Shown piece by piece: positions 11,801-24,627 of a stretch of DNA of 64,000 nt. The stretch's first letter is position 1. The number at the start of each line of letters is the position of its first letter. The stretch is from Drosophila pseudoobscura (Eukaryota; Arthropoda; Insecta; Diptera; Drosophilidae). The position numbers were made by a program, and so were the translations under genes. The stretch covers positions 5,084,001 to 5,148,000 of the forward strand of contig NC_046683.1 in assembly GCF_009870125.1 (NCBI RefSeq), in the 5' to 3' direction. The notes beneath the pieces were generated by a model. It saw only the letters and a program-made list of their open reading frames with translations. It had not been told where the DNA came from and did no database searches.

Positions 11801-14800
11801 CGGGGAGGGTGGCAGCGCCAGCGAGGATCACATTGGATGGGGAAGCCCCAGTGCCAGTGCCAGGGGCAGTCCCCGCGGCAGTGCCAGTCCCCGTGCCAGT
11901 GCCAGTGCCAGGATTGCGCACCTGGGGTATCTTGAGCAGGTCCAGGTTCGAGTAGTAGTGCGAGGCCAGTGAAACCGGCCCGAGAGCTGCACTAGCCGCT
12001 GGCCCGAGAAGAGGTACTGGAACTGGAGCTGGAACGGGCCCGGGCAGAGCTTGCAGTGGAGGAGCAGCTGGTCCGGCAGGAGCTGTTACCAGGGGCAGCG
12101 GCAGAGGCATCGGCATCGGCAGAGGCATCGGAATCTGCATGGGCATCGGCATCGGCATGGGCATCGCCATCTCCTGGGGCACCCGCATTGGAGCCGCAAC
12201 CGGCGCTGGTGAAGATTTCCTCGCCGACTTCTGGGACAAGTCGAGCGGCTTGTCCATGTCCATCTCCAGGGCCAGCACGTTGCGTGCCTCGAAGCCGCAA
12301 ATGGTCTGCCGCCGGGCGGGCATTCCACTCGAGCGATGGTGCAGTCCCGTGTGGCAGCCGTCGCCGCGCTCGGTGCTCGGCAGCATTGGCTTCTGGAGGC
12401 ATCCGCGCTGGCTGGTCAGGTTCAGCGGCTGCGGCTCCACCACGTACATGATGGGATTGACGTTCGTATTCGGATTCGGATTTGGATTTGGATTCGAATT
12501 TGCGTGTGGATGGAGCTGGGCAGGCGGCAGATACAACGGCAGCTTCGGCAGCAGATTCATGTTGCCATGAACGGACCCCGACGGAGCACCCATCCCCTGC
12601 AGTCCCAGAGGCATGGGCCCAGTGGCATGGGGCACGGGCACGGGCAAGGGCACCGGTGGGTTCAATGGCTGTGGCTGTGGTTGCTGTTCTGCTGGATACA
12701 GCTTGAGGGCAGCCACCGTCGGCGAGGGGGGCGTCGGGGGGACTGCCAATTGCTTGCTTGCTGCCTTGGTGGGGGTTCGCCGCGGAATGCCACCAAACGT
12801 GGGAACTGCAGAGGGCACGGCAGCAACGGGAGCTGCAAGAACCACAGAGGGAGCAGGAATGGGATGAGGAACAGGAACAGGAGCAGGAGCAGGTGCAGGT
12901 GCAGGAACTGCAGCCACAACTGGCGCTAGTTCTGGAGGAGAGACGGCAGCGGGGACTGGCACTGGCACTGGCACTGGCTCGACAACCGCAGCCAGAGGCT
13001 TCTCCTGCGGCTTCTCCAGCGGCTCGGCTTGCTCTGCCTCGTGCCTGGGCCCCAGTGTGGCATCCACTTTGATGATGCGCCGGGACATGGCCTTCCGCTT
13101 GGGCGTTTTGGCCTCCGGCAGCTCCTTCTCTGCAACAGCTCTCGGGGGCAGCGTCTTGCAGTCTTTCTCCTCCTCTTTCTCGGGCGCCGGCGGTTGTGGC
13201 GGTGGCGGCGGCGGCGCCTGTGGCCGTGGCGGTGGCGGCAGCGGCACCTGCTCAGTCTTCATCTTTTCCTCGAGCTTCCCCGTGAGCATGGCGATGCAGT
13301 CGCTAATCCTCTTGCTGCGCTTCACCCCCACATTTGAGCTGGGCTGCCGGCTGCTGGCGGAGGAGAGTCGCGGCGCCACTGGCGAGGACTTGATGGCCGG
13401 AGCAGGCGTGGTCGGCGGCGTGGGCATCAGCTGCTTGCTGGGCGTGGGCGAGGCGGCCTCGCGAGCCTCCTGCCTTGTGCATGGCTCCAGGTCCAGCTCC
13501 AGCTCCAACTCCTGGCCGGATGCACTCGGCGGTGGAGGCACTTTATCGGGATTCGCCACTTGAAGGAGCGCCAGCGCTGGCTTGGCATCAACGAGAGATC
13601 TTGAATTGGCAGTGAATGTGGCTGGGGGCTTTACCTCCGGCTGTGGCTGTGACTGTGGCTGTGGCTTCGGCTGTGACTCTGACTCAATGGCTGACAATGG
13701 AGTGGGGGATTTGGCTCCTCCTGCGGCCAATTTTGACTTTTGTTGCTGCTGCTTCTTCTGCAGTTGCTGTTGTTTCTGCTTGCGGCGGCATCGCTTCTGT
13801 TGCGATGCTGCCACGGCGGCAGCGGAGGCGGCGGCCACCACCGAGGACCGGGTGTTGCGCAGGAGGTGCTGATTGTATATCTTCTTTGTGCTCCTCTGCT
13901 GCTTCGACATGGATTTGGACTTGGACTTGGACATGGATTTGGACATGGACTTGGACATGGACTTGGACATGGACTTGGACATGGTCTTGGACTTGTTCTT
14001 CGACTTGCGCTTGGCCTTGTTGTCCACTGGGAAGATCTTCTTGCAGACGCGCTTGGGGGGCAAGTTCTCCAGCATTTTCCGTATGGACTCGGCTGCAAAG
14101 GGTGGGGCGGTGGGGGGATAAGAAAGCGGAAAGTTGAATCAGTTTCGGGGTCAGTGCTGCATGGAACTGCTGGAAACTTACCATCGCTGGGTCTCTGGCG
14201 GGGGGAGTTCTTCATCTTCGACGAATTTGAGCCGCTCTCCTCGCACTCGCCCTCGCCCTCCGCCTCGCCATCGCCATCGTCCTCGTTTTCGGCCTCCGCC
14301 TCTCCCTCTCCCTCGGCGTCGCCCTCCAGAGAGTCCTCGAGCTTTTCCTTCTTCCGGCTGGAAAACTGTTTGAGCGGCCTCTTGGAGCAGGGGCGACGCT
14401 TCTTGGTGCCGCAGTAGTAGCGGTATTTCCGCTTCTTGGCCAGCGACCAGATGTAGTCGCCGGAGCAGTCCAGCATGTGGCGGTAGAGATCCATAAGGCC
14501 GCTGCACTTTCGTCCGCACTTCGTGCAGCTCAGCGGAGCCGAAGAGGACGACGTGGTGGCCGTGCAAGTGGAGGTAGAATGCGAATGGGAATGGGAGTGA
14601 GAGGTGGAGTGCGAGTTGGAGGACGAGCTCGGCGAACAGGACGACGAGGAGGTCGTCCCTGTCCCGGAAGCGGGCGACGGCTGCTGGTGTTCCAGATTCG
14701 ACATGGGCGTGGGCGTCGGCGTCGGTGTGGAAGCCTCGAACGATGATCTGGAGGAGGTGGACGAGGAGGTGGTCTCCTCCTCCGTGGGCTGCACGCGCTC

Positions 14801-17095
14801 CTCCTGCTTGTGCTGCGGCCAGCGAACGCAGTTGCTCTCCGCCGCGAACCGACCCAGCGCCCGCTTGGGTATAAAGAGGTGGCGCAGCAGGTTCCCCGCC
14901 AGCAGCTCCCTGCCCACCACCTCATAGTGCGTGGCATAGATGTGCGAATGACGGAACGTCTTGTGCTCCTCCAGCGATTTTCGCTGGTCGAACTTGGCCC
15001 CGCAGCAAATGCACAGATAGAGGCGCGGTCGCGCCCACTCTCCGCTCAGCACCAACGAAGAAAATGTCATCTTCTTGTCCTGGTCCTGGTCCTGCTCCCG
15101 TTCTCGGTCTCGGTCCCGGTCCCGGTCCCGTTCTCGGTCCCTGATCATCCCTGTCCTTTCGGGGCTGGTCCCCTGCCGCGGCTGAAGCTGGAGCAGAGAG
15201 AGGAAACTCTCGTCGGCGAAATTCTGGGCCAGTAGATCCTCCTGGATCGTCCCCTGGACACATCCGTAGTCCGCCAGGTTGGGGTCCTCCTCGCTCTCGC
15301 ACTTAATCACCGCCTGCTCGTTCTGCTCGAGGATGATGTGCGGCAGCAGGCGGTGGTCCAGTATGAGATTGAGCTGCTCGAGCAGACGCTGCTGCTCCAG
15401 TTGCCTGTGATTACGGTCCCTATCCCCGTCCCCATACCCGTCCGCCCCACCACCGCCATTGCAGCTGCGGGCGATGGCGAGGGAGACATCGTGCTTCTGG
15501 CGCATCGTGAGCTGCGTCCACATGTCCAGCTTGGAGAGATCGCGCAGGCCAAGGAAGGTGGGCTGCTTCAGCTTCTTCACCAGCCGCCCGCCCTCGTTGA
15601 TGATCGTAAACTTCTTCACATAGTCCCACTTCCACTTCCAGCTGTGCTTCGTGTGGGGCCGTCGCCGGAACTTTGCCGGCGGCAGCAGCTCCGCCGTCGA
15701 GCCGAACTGTTCCGATGTCAGCAGGGTCGGGTAGGCACTCGCGTGGCTCGTTTGACTAGAACCATGCAGCATAACCAGGTCGGATGTGAATGTGGCTGTG
15801 GCTGTGGATTGGGATGTGGATGTGGTCATGGAGCCAGAGCCACAGCCAGAGGCGCCACTTGATGCTGATGATAATGCTGATACTGACGCTATGGGGGAGG
15901 TGTGGAGCCGTCCATCGAGATAGTTCTGCAGATTCTGTTGGACATTCAGGATGACATCCTTGTAGAAGTTCTCATCAAACACATGCGAGTTGGCGCTGCC
16001 GCTGGAGCTGACCGCGACGCATGCCGAGGAGCTGGGCTGCCGGAAGACAGCGTCTGGAGCTGCGTCCAGATGGGATTGCCCATGGTTATGGCCTTGACCC
16101 ATGGGCTGAATGGCGGTCGCCGGCATGTGCTGCTGCTGCTGGTGCTGTCGCTGGGCTGCCGCCCGGCTGCTGCTCCTTGACTTGTGGGGCATGGCCAGGG
16201 GCGGCTGCTCGTCGTCACCTGCCCGCCGCTGCCGGTTCCGGTGACTGGGCAAGCGGTTCTGGGTGAGACCAAGGCGAAAGAGCACCGGCTCGTCGGCTCC
16301 CATCAGTCCGGGCTTCGGCGATGGCGGCTCCTCGAGGTGGTGGTGCTGTCGCCGGTGGCCGGTGAGCTGGTCGGCATCCTGAAAGCGCAGTCGGCACGGC
16401 TGGCAGCCAAAGTACTTGTCCGCATGCATCTGGATGAGGTGGAGGAACAGCTGATCCAGATGCTTGACGGGCAGACATATCTGTGGCAGCATCGAGTGCT
16501 TCCTGCTGCCGGAGCAGTATTGGCAGCCGGGAAATCCTCCGGTTGGATGCGAGCTTCCGGAGCTGCTGGTGGAGCGACCGCTGCAGCGCCTCTCCTGCCG
16601 CTCCGTGTGGAACTTGTCCACATGCTTGCCCTGCAGCTTGCCAGAGGCGAACTTTCTATCACAGTACAAACACAAGACTTTCTTTTGGCCGGACCCCGGG
16701 CCAGAATCAAGGTCAAGGTCTCTTTCCCGCGGCCGGTCCTCTATGAGAATCTTGAGCTTCTCCACCAGTCGGGGCAGACGCTCCAGGGGTAATCTGCAGA
16801 TCAGTGATGGCTGTTGCTGAGCACTTGACCCCTGTCCCTGTCCCTCTCTCTGTTCCTGTTCCTCTTCCAGTGTGAGTGGGAGTTGGTGTGGGTGTGGGTG
16901 TGGGAGTGGCAGTGGCTGTTGCTGCTCCTCATCGTCGTCGTCTTGTTCGTGCCTCAGCTGCCGTTTCTTCCGTCCGGATGGACCAGCTGGCGACGGTCTG
17001 ATCGCCGCTATTGGTCCAATTGGATTCTTGCCATTGACCTGCTCCTCGGACAACTTGAAGCCCCGGCGCAGGCCGAAGCGCGACATAGTCTTCAT
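5895..17095 (-). CDS. Very large C2H2 zinc-finger protein
   Basis: Three exons join cleanly: 14182-17095, 8647-14092 and 5895-8580, with introns of 89 and 66 bases, giving 3681 residues. Exon 1 holds C2H2-like fingers at about residues 142-163 (CLYCDRKF), 191-224, 231-251 (CQPCRLRF), 695-716 (CICCGAKF) and a C2HC at 857-877 (CTKCGRKC). Exon 2 holds one more near residue 2490 (CSLCGKSFFTATSLSKHN). The rest is low complexity: Pro/Val/Ala, Glu/Pro, poly-Ser, His and Gln tracts, an Arg/Asp repeat near 650-675, a SKSM repeat, and a conserved-looking acidic/basic block in exon 3 (EEIEQLIDEG, WSSDEYEEFLSTKDIIALIEQ). The protein ends in a basic tail. It is probably a nuclear DNA- or chromatin-binding factor, which is inference. 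I do not recognise the fly gene name with confidence. MSRFGLRRG, four residues in, is an alternative start. Confidence 0.85.
13907..13992. repeat. 12-base coding minisatellite (Ser-Lys-Ser-Met)
   Basis: Tandem ATGGACTTGGAC-type units inside exon 2 of the zinc-finger gene encode repeated SKSM on the minus strand. Length is probably polymorphic. Confidence 0.85.
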
Positions 17096-17370
17096 GGGGA
17101 AGCCACTTGATTAACCGTTTCGTTGCACAAATTTATATTTATATTTCTGGAAAAGGAGCAAATGCAATTTTTTAACATTTTTTTTTTTTTGTTGACAAAT
17201 AAACCGCAATTATGAGAAGAAGCAGAGACAGAGGCAAAATGTGGAAAAACAAAAACTACACACGCACACACACACATGCACACGTGCATATACACGCACA
17301 TATATTCCACTCAGAAACAACTCTAAAAGAGTGCTTGAGCAGCACACAGTCATGGGTGAAATATGAACCT

Positions 17371-17392
17371 ACACACACACACACACACACAC
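17371..17392. repeat. (AC)11 microsatellite
   Basis: Uninterrupted dinucleotide run seen directly. Confidence 0.95.
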
Positions 17393-18163
17393 CCAATATA
17401 TCCAGATATGTCCAATAAATATTTGATTATGTTTTATTTTGTTGTGTTTACCCGTTCACGTTAATGATTTAGAAACGACTGCATGTGCCGCCTTCTGTTT
17501 CAATTTGTTTGTTTCGATTGGGGCTCGTTTGATTCCGTTTTATTTGTCCATGCCCCTGTGGTATTGCACTTTAATTCTTCGTTTCCCTCCGTGTGGCGGC
17601 CAGCCCACTTGGACCGGATATTGTATTTTAGTATTTTCTCAAATAAAGAATCGCACAGCATTGCATTTGTTTTATTTATTATGTACTTATTATTTTTTTC
17701 CACCCTAACAACTGCGTTAGGAGGTATCTAACGTTCAGCCCAAATCGATGCGTGCGTAGAGCAAAGGAACGGACAGGGGCAGGGGAAGCAGACGACGACG
17801 GCGGCGATGGCGATGGCAGCAGGACGACGATACTGTCACTGAGGAGTGTGGCAGTGGTGAACAAGAACGATTTTTCTCTCTTGCACAAGAAGCAGCGGCG
17901 GCTGCAGGTAGCATTTTTATCCATTTATTATTATTTAACGCTATCCCATTAATGGGTGCGTGCACTTGTTATCCACTAATTTGATTTTAACTATTTAACT
18001 CATATTTATATATTGTTCACGCACACATATCAGATTTTGTATACTGTCGAGTTAAATGTGTTTTTCTTATGAGAAGAGTGGGGCTCCGAAATCGCGTCAA
18101 AATGGTCGGGTTAGCAGTGTGTACACACTTTCCCATATCCAGATTCAGCTGAAATCATCGAGA

Positions 18164-18316
18164 TATCGATACTCTTCAAATATAAAACGCAGCTTCTTGC
18201 AACTGGATAATGCTGTTGATTAAGTGGCTGTTGAATAAAGTTTTTTAAAAATGCATCATTCATTTACTAATTGATTCTGTGGATGCATAGATGGTTTTGT
18301 TGTTAGACTATCGATA
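18164..18316 (+). promoter_or_regulatory. Rpt3: Rpt3 upstream DRE pair
   Basis: Perfect TATCGATA at 18164-18171 and 18309-18316, plus a partial ATCGATAG near 18362, all within 320 bases upstream of the Rpt3 start codon. DRE is the binding site of DREF, typical of fly housekeeping promoters. Sites are seen; use is inferred. Confidence 0.6.
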
Positions 18317-18474
18317 GTTAATTACTGTTCAATAGTTTTTTGATCTACTGTGATGATGATCATCGATAGCCTCGGTGTTGCCATAAAGTTGAACTCTTGG
18401 GCTTGTTTTTGACGAGTCATTTTCTCTTCTCGGGCCGAATTTGTTAATAAAAAATAGCTACGAACTGACAAGAT

Positions 18475-19843
<1,369 letters not shown>

Positions 19844-20192
19844 ATTTAAGTTAATAGGCCCCCAATATCTTCCCTTACCCTTCATATAAACCCTGTCTCT
19901 AAAGTTGTATCAGTAATTAAATAAACAGCATTTCGCTTCAATTTGCAGCCTTCTGTAGTCTCGTCTCCGGGGGCCAGGCCCTTCCCGGAAAAAGTCCGAC
20001 GTATTTTCACAACAGACAAAGGGAAAGGGAATTTTATTTTAATTGTTCAAACAAATGGGGAAATGGAATAAGATAAACAATAATCAAGCAGAGCAGAGCT
20101 ATATGTAAAGTAGGTTAGCATCTAGGCAGCGCAGATCTGTCTAGATTGCTTCACATGGATATGCATGCGATGCGGCTTCATTCGTTCATTCA
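19844..20192. other. Convergent 3' UTRs of Rpt3 and SrpRalpha
   Basis: Contains the plus-strand AATAAA at 19920-19925 and, for the minus-strand gene, TTTATT at 20033-20038. The two polyadenylation signals face each other about 110 bases apart, so the transcripts do not have to overlap. No other gene seen. Confidence 0.7.
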
Positions 20193-22837
20193 TTACTTCA
20201 TGAGCGAGTTGACGACGGCATTCACATTGATGGCTTTGAGGTCCGCATAAGTCTGGCCCGTGCCCACAAAGACGATGGGCTGGCCAGTAATGTAGGTCAT
20301 GGAGATGGCGGCGCCCACTTTGTCGTCGATGGTGTCGAATTTGGTGAGGACAATGCCGTCGATGATGTGTGGATTTTCGTTGGAGGAGTAGTCGGCGAGG
20401 GACTGGTTGAACTTGACCAGCTGATCGACAGCTTCGTTACCGACGAGAGCCTCGCCCACGAAGAGCACCAGATCGGGATTGTTCACCTTGATCAGCTTGG
20501 AGAGGGAGCGCATGAGTGGCTCGTTGTCCTGCATGCGGCCAGCGGTGTCCACCAAGACAACGTCCACCTTTGTCTCGTGCGCAAACTTGATCGCCTCCAT
20601 AGCAATGCCGGCGGCGTCCTTGCCGTAGCCCTTCTCGTACAGCTGGACCATGGTGCGGTTGTTGTGGTTGGCCGGCGGATGCAGGGCATTCAGATGGCGT
20701 GTGTGGGTGCGCAGTTGCTCGACGGCTCCGGCGCGGAAGGTGTCGCAGGCCGCAATCAGCACGTTAAAGTCGTTCTCGATCAGCCAGAAGCAGATCTTGG
20801 CTAGATTCGTCGACTTGCCCACACCGTTCACCCCGCAGAAGATGATCGTGTACGGTTTGCCGTTGCGCTTGCACTCCAGGGCATCGCGTATGATATCGAT
20901 GCGCCGCTTGGGCGAAAGAATGCGGACCAGCGACTGCGTCAGTGCCTCCTTCACCAAGCTGGCAACGCTGTCGAAGGTTCCAACCTGCTTGCCCTCGAGG
21001 CTGGTGGCCACCGAGTCGCACAGCTTGACCGCTATCTCCGAGGCAACATTTTTTGATATCAAATGATCGCGCATCTTCTCCAGCGCCGGTTGCAGGTCGG
21101 CCAGCGACATGGTCTTGCCCCCAACAATTCCCCTAAAATAGGACACCAAACCGCCTCCGCGCTTGTTCTTCTTCAGTGCAGGTGATTGGCTGCTCCCATT
21201 GTCTTCCTCGCTAGACGCCTCCTCACTGTCCACATCATCCTCGCTCTCCACATCCAGGTCAGGGATGACGCCCTGCATGGTGCCCACCAGCTGCCCAAAT
21301 AAAGATCATGATTAGTTATAGTTATACATTTTTTGATTATGGATTACACAAACGTGAATGAGCCGCACATCCCCAACAAACGTGCCTTTTGCGAGAGTCC
21401 CGCTCAAAAAAGTCTCACTAAAGATATCGCATGCGATATTTAACCGAACAAAACTCTCGCAATCGAAACAAATGAGATAGAAATACTCGTACTCGTATGT
21501 TTGTGGCAGGAAATGTTTTGGCTATGAAAGTCGCAAGAGATATTGGCAGCAAGCGTTTTGCGAGACAATTTTTCTCGCTTGCGATAGAAAAGCGCACAAG
21601 CGCATGGTATGCATATCCCTGTCGATTCGCTACCCATTTCGCCTTCCAGCAATCTAGTTCGGCACCCATTTCACAACCCATTCGATGGGTACCCATATCA
21701 CTAGTTCGCGGTAAACGATGTGTTGTCCCCATGGCCCCCATGTCCTAGGATATTGTAATAACCGAGTCGATATGGCCAAGATCTCATAGATCATACTAAA
21801 ACACGTGTGTCTCGAACTGTTGCCACGTTGTGGCGTTGTCTGTTGTTGTTAAAACTTTAAAGATCATAAAGAATCCAAGGATCTAAATAATAATATTAGC
21901 TCTCGTTGCGATTGATCGGACGACAAGTTGAGTCCCCTTGCCCCGCAAAACTCTCCATTTCTTTCTTTTTCTTTTCCTCCACCGATCGTAGTGTTTGCTC
22001 ACCTCGTTGCTGATACTCTGGTACTGAACATCCTCGGGGGAGTCCTTGGAGCGATCGAGTAGGACGGCATCTTTCGAGTTGCCGCCAAGGTCCCATACTC
22101 TGGGCTTCTTTCCGGCTTTCTCTGAGGCACCCTGCTTGGCAGCAGACTTGGTATCGGCCGCCTTCTTGGTGGGCGTAAGCTTCTCGCGCAACTTTCGACG
22201 GTTTTCCTGTATAATGTCCTGTTTTGTGAGTGGCGGTGATGAGGGCTGCGATTTGGGCTGCGTCGGACTCTCCTGTATATTGACACGTTTCTCGACGGGC
22301 TTTTTGTCATCCTGAATCATGGATGCGACGGTTTTCTTCGATTTCTGCGACTCATTGTAAGAGCGCATGGCCTTGGGGGCCTTGACCTGTTTCGAGGATG
22401 CTTCTTCGGCCGCAGAGAGCACGCTGCGGAATTCGCCATCGAAATCGTATTCACTGCCTAGGCGCTCCAGGGCCGGTATACTGCCGAACTTTTCCTTAAA
22501 GGCGAACTGCATGTCGGCCAGAAAGGCGTCCAAGTAATTGAGCTTAATAACCTTCTGGAAGACAGCCGCGTACACCAGATCCAGCTCATTGTCCAGCTTA
22601 AACTGCACCGCCAGGTGGTCCTCCTCAAAGTATTTGGACTCTGTATTTCGGTCCTGCCAACGAACAACATCAATCATCAATATGCATGAGCACAGCAGCT
22701 ACAGCAAAAACAGTGCTTACCTCCAATATCACGCCACGTATTAGGCTGTTTATGCATGACGAGAAGTTGATTCCAGAGGTTTGCGAGTTCCAAAGTACCA
22801 CGCCGCCTTTCGTGAATATCACTACAAAATCTAACAT
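20193..22837 (-). CDS. SrpRalpha: Signal recognition particle receptor alpha subunit
   Basis: ER-bound GTPase that receives SRP-ribosome complexes and hands them to the Sec61 channel. Exons 22721-22837, 22003-22653 and 20193-21290 give 621 residues. Exon 1 plus the start of exon 2 is the SRX domain, beginning MLDFVVIFTKGGVVLWNS. A charged linker with KKAADTKSAAKQG follows. The NG domain is in exon 3, with G1 GVNGVGKST, ACDTFRAGAVEQL, G3 DTAGRMQD and G4 TKFD. The start is chosen because MLDFV is the conserved SRX beginning. The second intron (712 bases) is long for this gene and holds a 16-base palindrome. Also known as Gtp-bp. Sec61gamma, a later partner in the same pathway, lies next on the same strand. 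Confidence 0.95.
21424..21439. repeat. 16-base perfect palindrome ATATCGCATGCGATAT
   Basis: Perfect inverted repeat in the second intron of SrpRalpha. Function unknown. Confidence 0.8.
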
Positions 22838-23449
22838 TTTAGCTACCAAATCCTGCTATACAATCATACGAAACTTCTTCGTTCGAGCATTCCACGTCAC
22901 TTGCCCTACTGCTCGGCTGTGCATCGGGTGGCAACGTCAAAATGTTTGTTTATGTTTTTATATTCAGTCTGGCAGCGCCAGTACAGGGTATAACAGAAAT
23001 GTTTCCACGCTCTACGTTCAGTTTTCTTATCGACCATTCATGATTCCACTGATAGCATGAGACACAACGATAAATTATTCTGCCATCATTCGCTGTATTA
23101 GAGCCATTCCACGTTACAGGGTATATAGAAAGACGCGACGAATCATAGAATTAGTGGAAAATGTGTCTCGCATTTATTAATGAAAGGGCACGCTTTGTGT
23201 GAAAAAATGTCACCCATTTATTTTTACAATTGGTTCTTATTGCTAACGCGATCGATCATTCCTTTAAATATAGAAACATGAATGAAATTTTAAACCCTTT
23301 CAATACGCTTTCGCATATATGAAAAGGGGAAATCTGAAAAGACATTCGCTGAATGCACATAAGTTTTTGTATATATCGAAAAAAAATCTATTTGATGTAT
23401 GCTGATTTTGATGATTGTTATTGTTCTGGCCCCTCGCAATCTGCTCCAT
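22838..23449. other. SrpRalpha upstream and Sec61gamma 3' UTR
   Basis: AT-rich. Candidate minus-strand polyadenylation signals (TTTATT) for Sec61gamma at 23173-23178 and 23217-23222. No coding frame supported. Confidence 0.55.
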
Positions 23450-23656
23450 TTACGATCCCACAATAATGTTGTTGATGGGGATGTGTATCAGCTTGACGAA
23501 AAAGCCAATGAAGCCCATGATGCAGAAGCCAATTGCGGTGGCGATGGCGATCTTCTGGAACTCCTTGCGGTCGGGCTTGGTGCAGCGTTTCACGAGACGG
23601 ATCGAATCCTTGGCGAAAGCGCGCCCTGGCTCAGCGAACTTAACAACTTTGTCCAT
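23450..23656 (-). CDS. Sec61gamma: Sec61 translocon gamma subunit
   Basis: 68-residue tail-anchored protein of the ER protein-conducting channel (SecE homologue), which clamps the two halves of Sec61alpha. The coding part is a single exon. The N-terminal cytosolic amphipathic helix ([20 protein letters not shown]) and one hydrophobic transmembrane segment at about residues 36-60 ([17 protein letters not shown]) match the family end to end. Drosophila has more than one gamma-like gene; position beside Rcd-1 agrees with the X-linked one as I recall it. It is divergent from Rcd-1, with about 970 bases between start codons. Confidence 0.95.
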   Translation of the reverse strand: MDKVVKFAEPGRAFAKDSIRLVKRCTKPDRKEFQKIAIATAIGFCIMGFIGFFVKLIHIPINNIIVGS

Positions 23657-24025
23657 GTCTGTCTAAATTTGAAACTGAAACTGAAACGAGGGTAAATTCA
23701 AAATTAATGAAGTTCTTACACTTTCACACGAATCAAAATACGAAGTCGGCGTCGGCGTCGACGCCAACAACAGTGACGTTGGCGACGTGGCAGATGACGA
23801 CAACGTCTCAGGTGAAATCTTGTTGCTTCTGCTTGGACCTTCCAATTGAGTTGGAATCGGATGTAAAGGTCCTTAGACTATAGAGTTCAATTCAAAATGC
23901 TTCCTAATATTATGATGTATACTTAATTTCTTTAAATTATGTGTACAGAGTGTTTGTAGACATATAAGAAAGGTGAGAATGCACAGCTCGAAAACATAAC
24001 AAAAAAAGGTAGGTGCTTGAGGCCA

Positions 24026-24041
24026 TATCGATTTATCGATT
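24026..24041. promoter_or_regulatory. Tandem TATCGATT (DRE-like) pair
   Basis: Two adjacent TATCGATT words, 370 bases upstream of the Sec61gamma start on the minus strand. One mismatch to DRE each. Possible Sec61gamma promoter element. Confidence 0.4.
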
Positions 24042-24454
24042 TAAGAATTCTCTTTTGTTTGAAGAAGTTTCTCCATTAAATGTATGCTTTAATTTAAAAA
24101 ACTCAAAATTAAGAAGCACGCACCTGCAAACTGCTTGAAATTTTTCACTGGAATGAATGGTTTCGTTTCGTGTTGTCGTGTCGCCCTACAGTCGTGCCAG
24201 TTCCACGTCAAAACGTCAAACACCAGAGTTGCTTTGCTACATAGAGCTGCCACTCATTGCAGATGCAGCGGCTATGACTGACATATCGCCGATAGTTCAT
24301 GTTCGTTCCAGAATTTCGCTACTAGTTACTATTGGCGTCACTTGAAAAAGAGTAGCTTACTTAACTAGTTAATTAGATTTGAATTTGGGTTTTTTTCTTT
24401 TGAACTTCATGTATTATAACTTACAAGTCTAAAGATGACATTGGCAGTCGATAG

Positions 24455-24462
24455 TATCGATA
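24455..24462 (+). promoter_or_regulatory. Rcd-1: DRE upstream of Rcd-1
   Basis: Perfect TATCGATA 166 bases upstream of the Rcd-1 start codon. Confidence 0.55.
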
Positions 24463-24627
24463 GGCGGACTCAAACCCAACACACAGCAATCGTTTTCTTG
24501 TTTTTCTTTAAGGCATCAAAACTACTAGCGTTTTCATTCAATCGAGAGTTGTAAGTAACTAACGTTATTAGTTTAGTCCAGTTTCCTTACGTTACATGAT
24601 ACATGCAAATTGAAACAAGAAACTGAA

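Larger units (their letters stand above)
17096..18474. other. Upstream region between zinc-finger gene and Rpt3
   Basis: Divergent intergenic space: 5' UTR and promoter of the minus-strand zinc-finger gene on the left, Rpt3 promoter on the right. It holds CA-rich runs (about 17256-17300 and 17371-17392) and the DRE motifs listed separately. No open frame with family resemblance was seen. Confidence 0.6.

Noticed and set aside
23674-23719. Possible Sec61gamma 5' UTR intron
   Set aside because: The only donor-acceptor pair is about 45 bases apart, too short for a fly intron.
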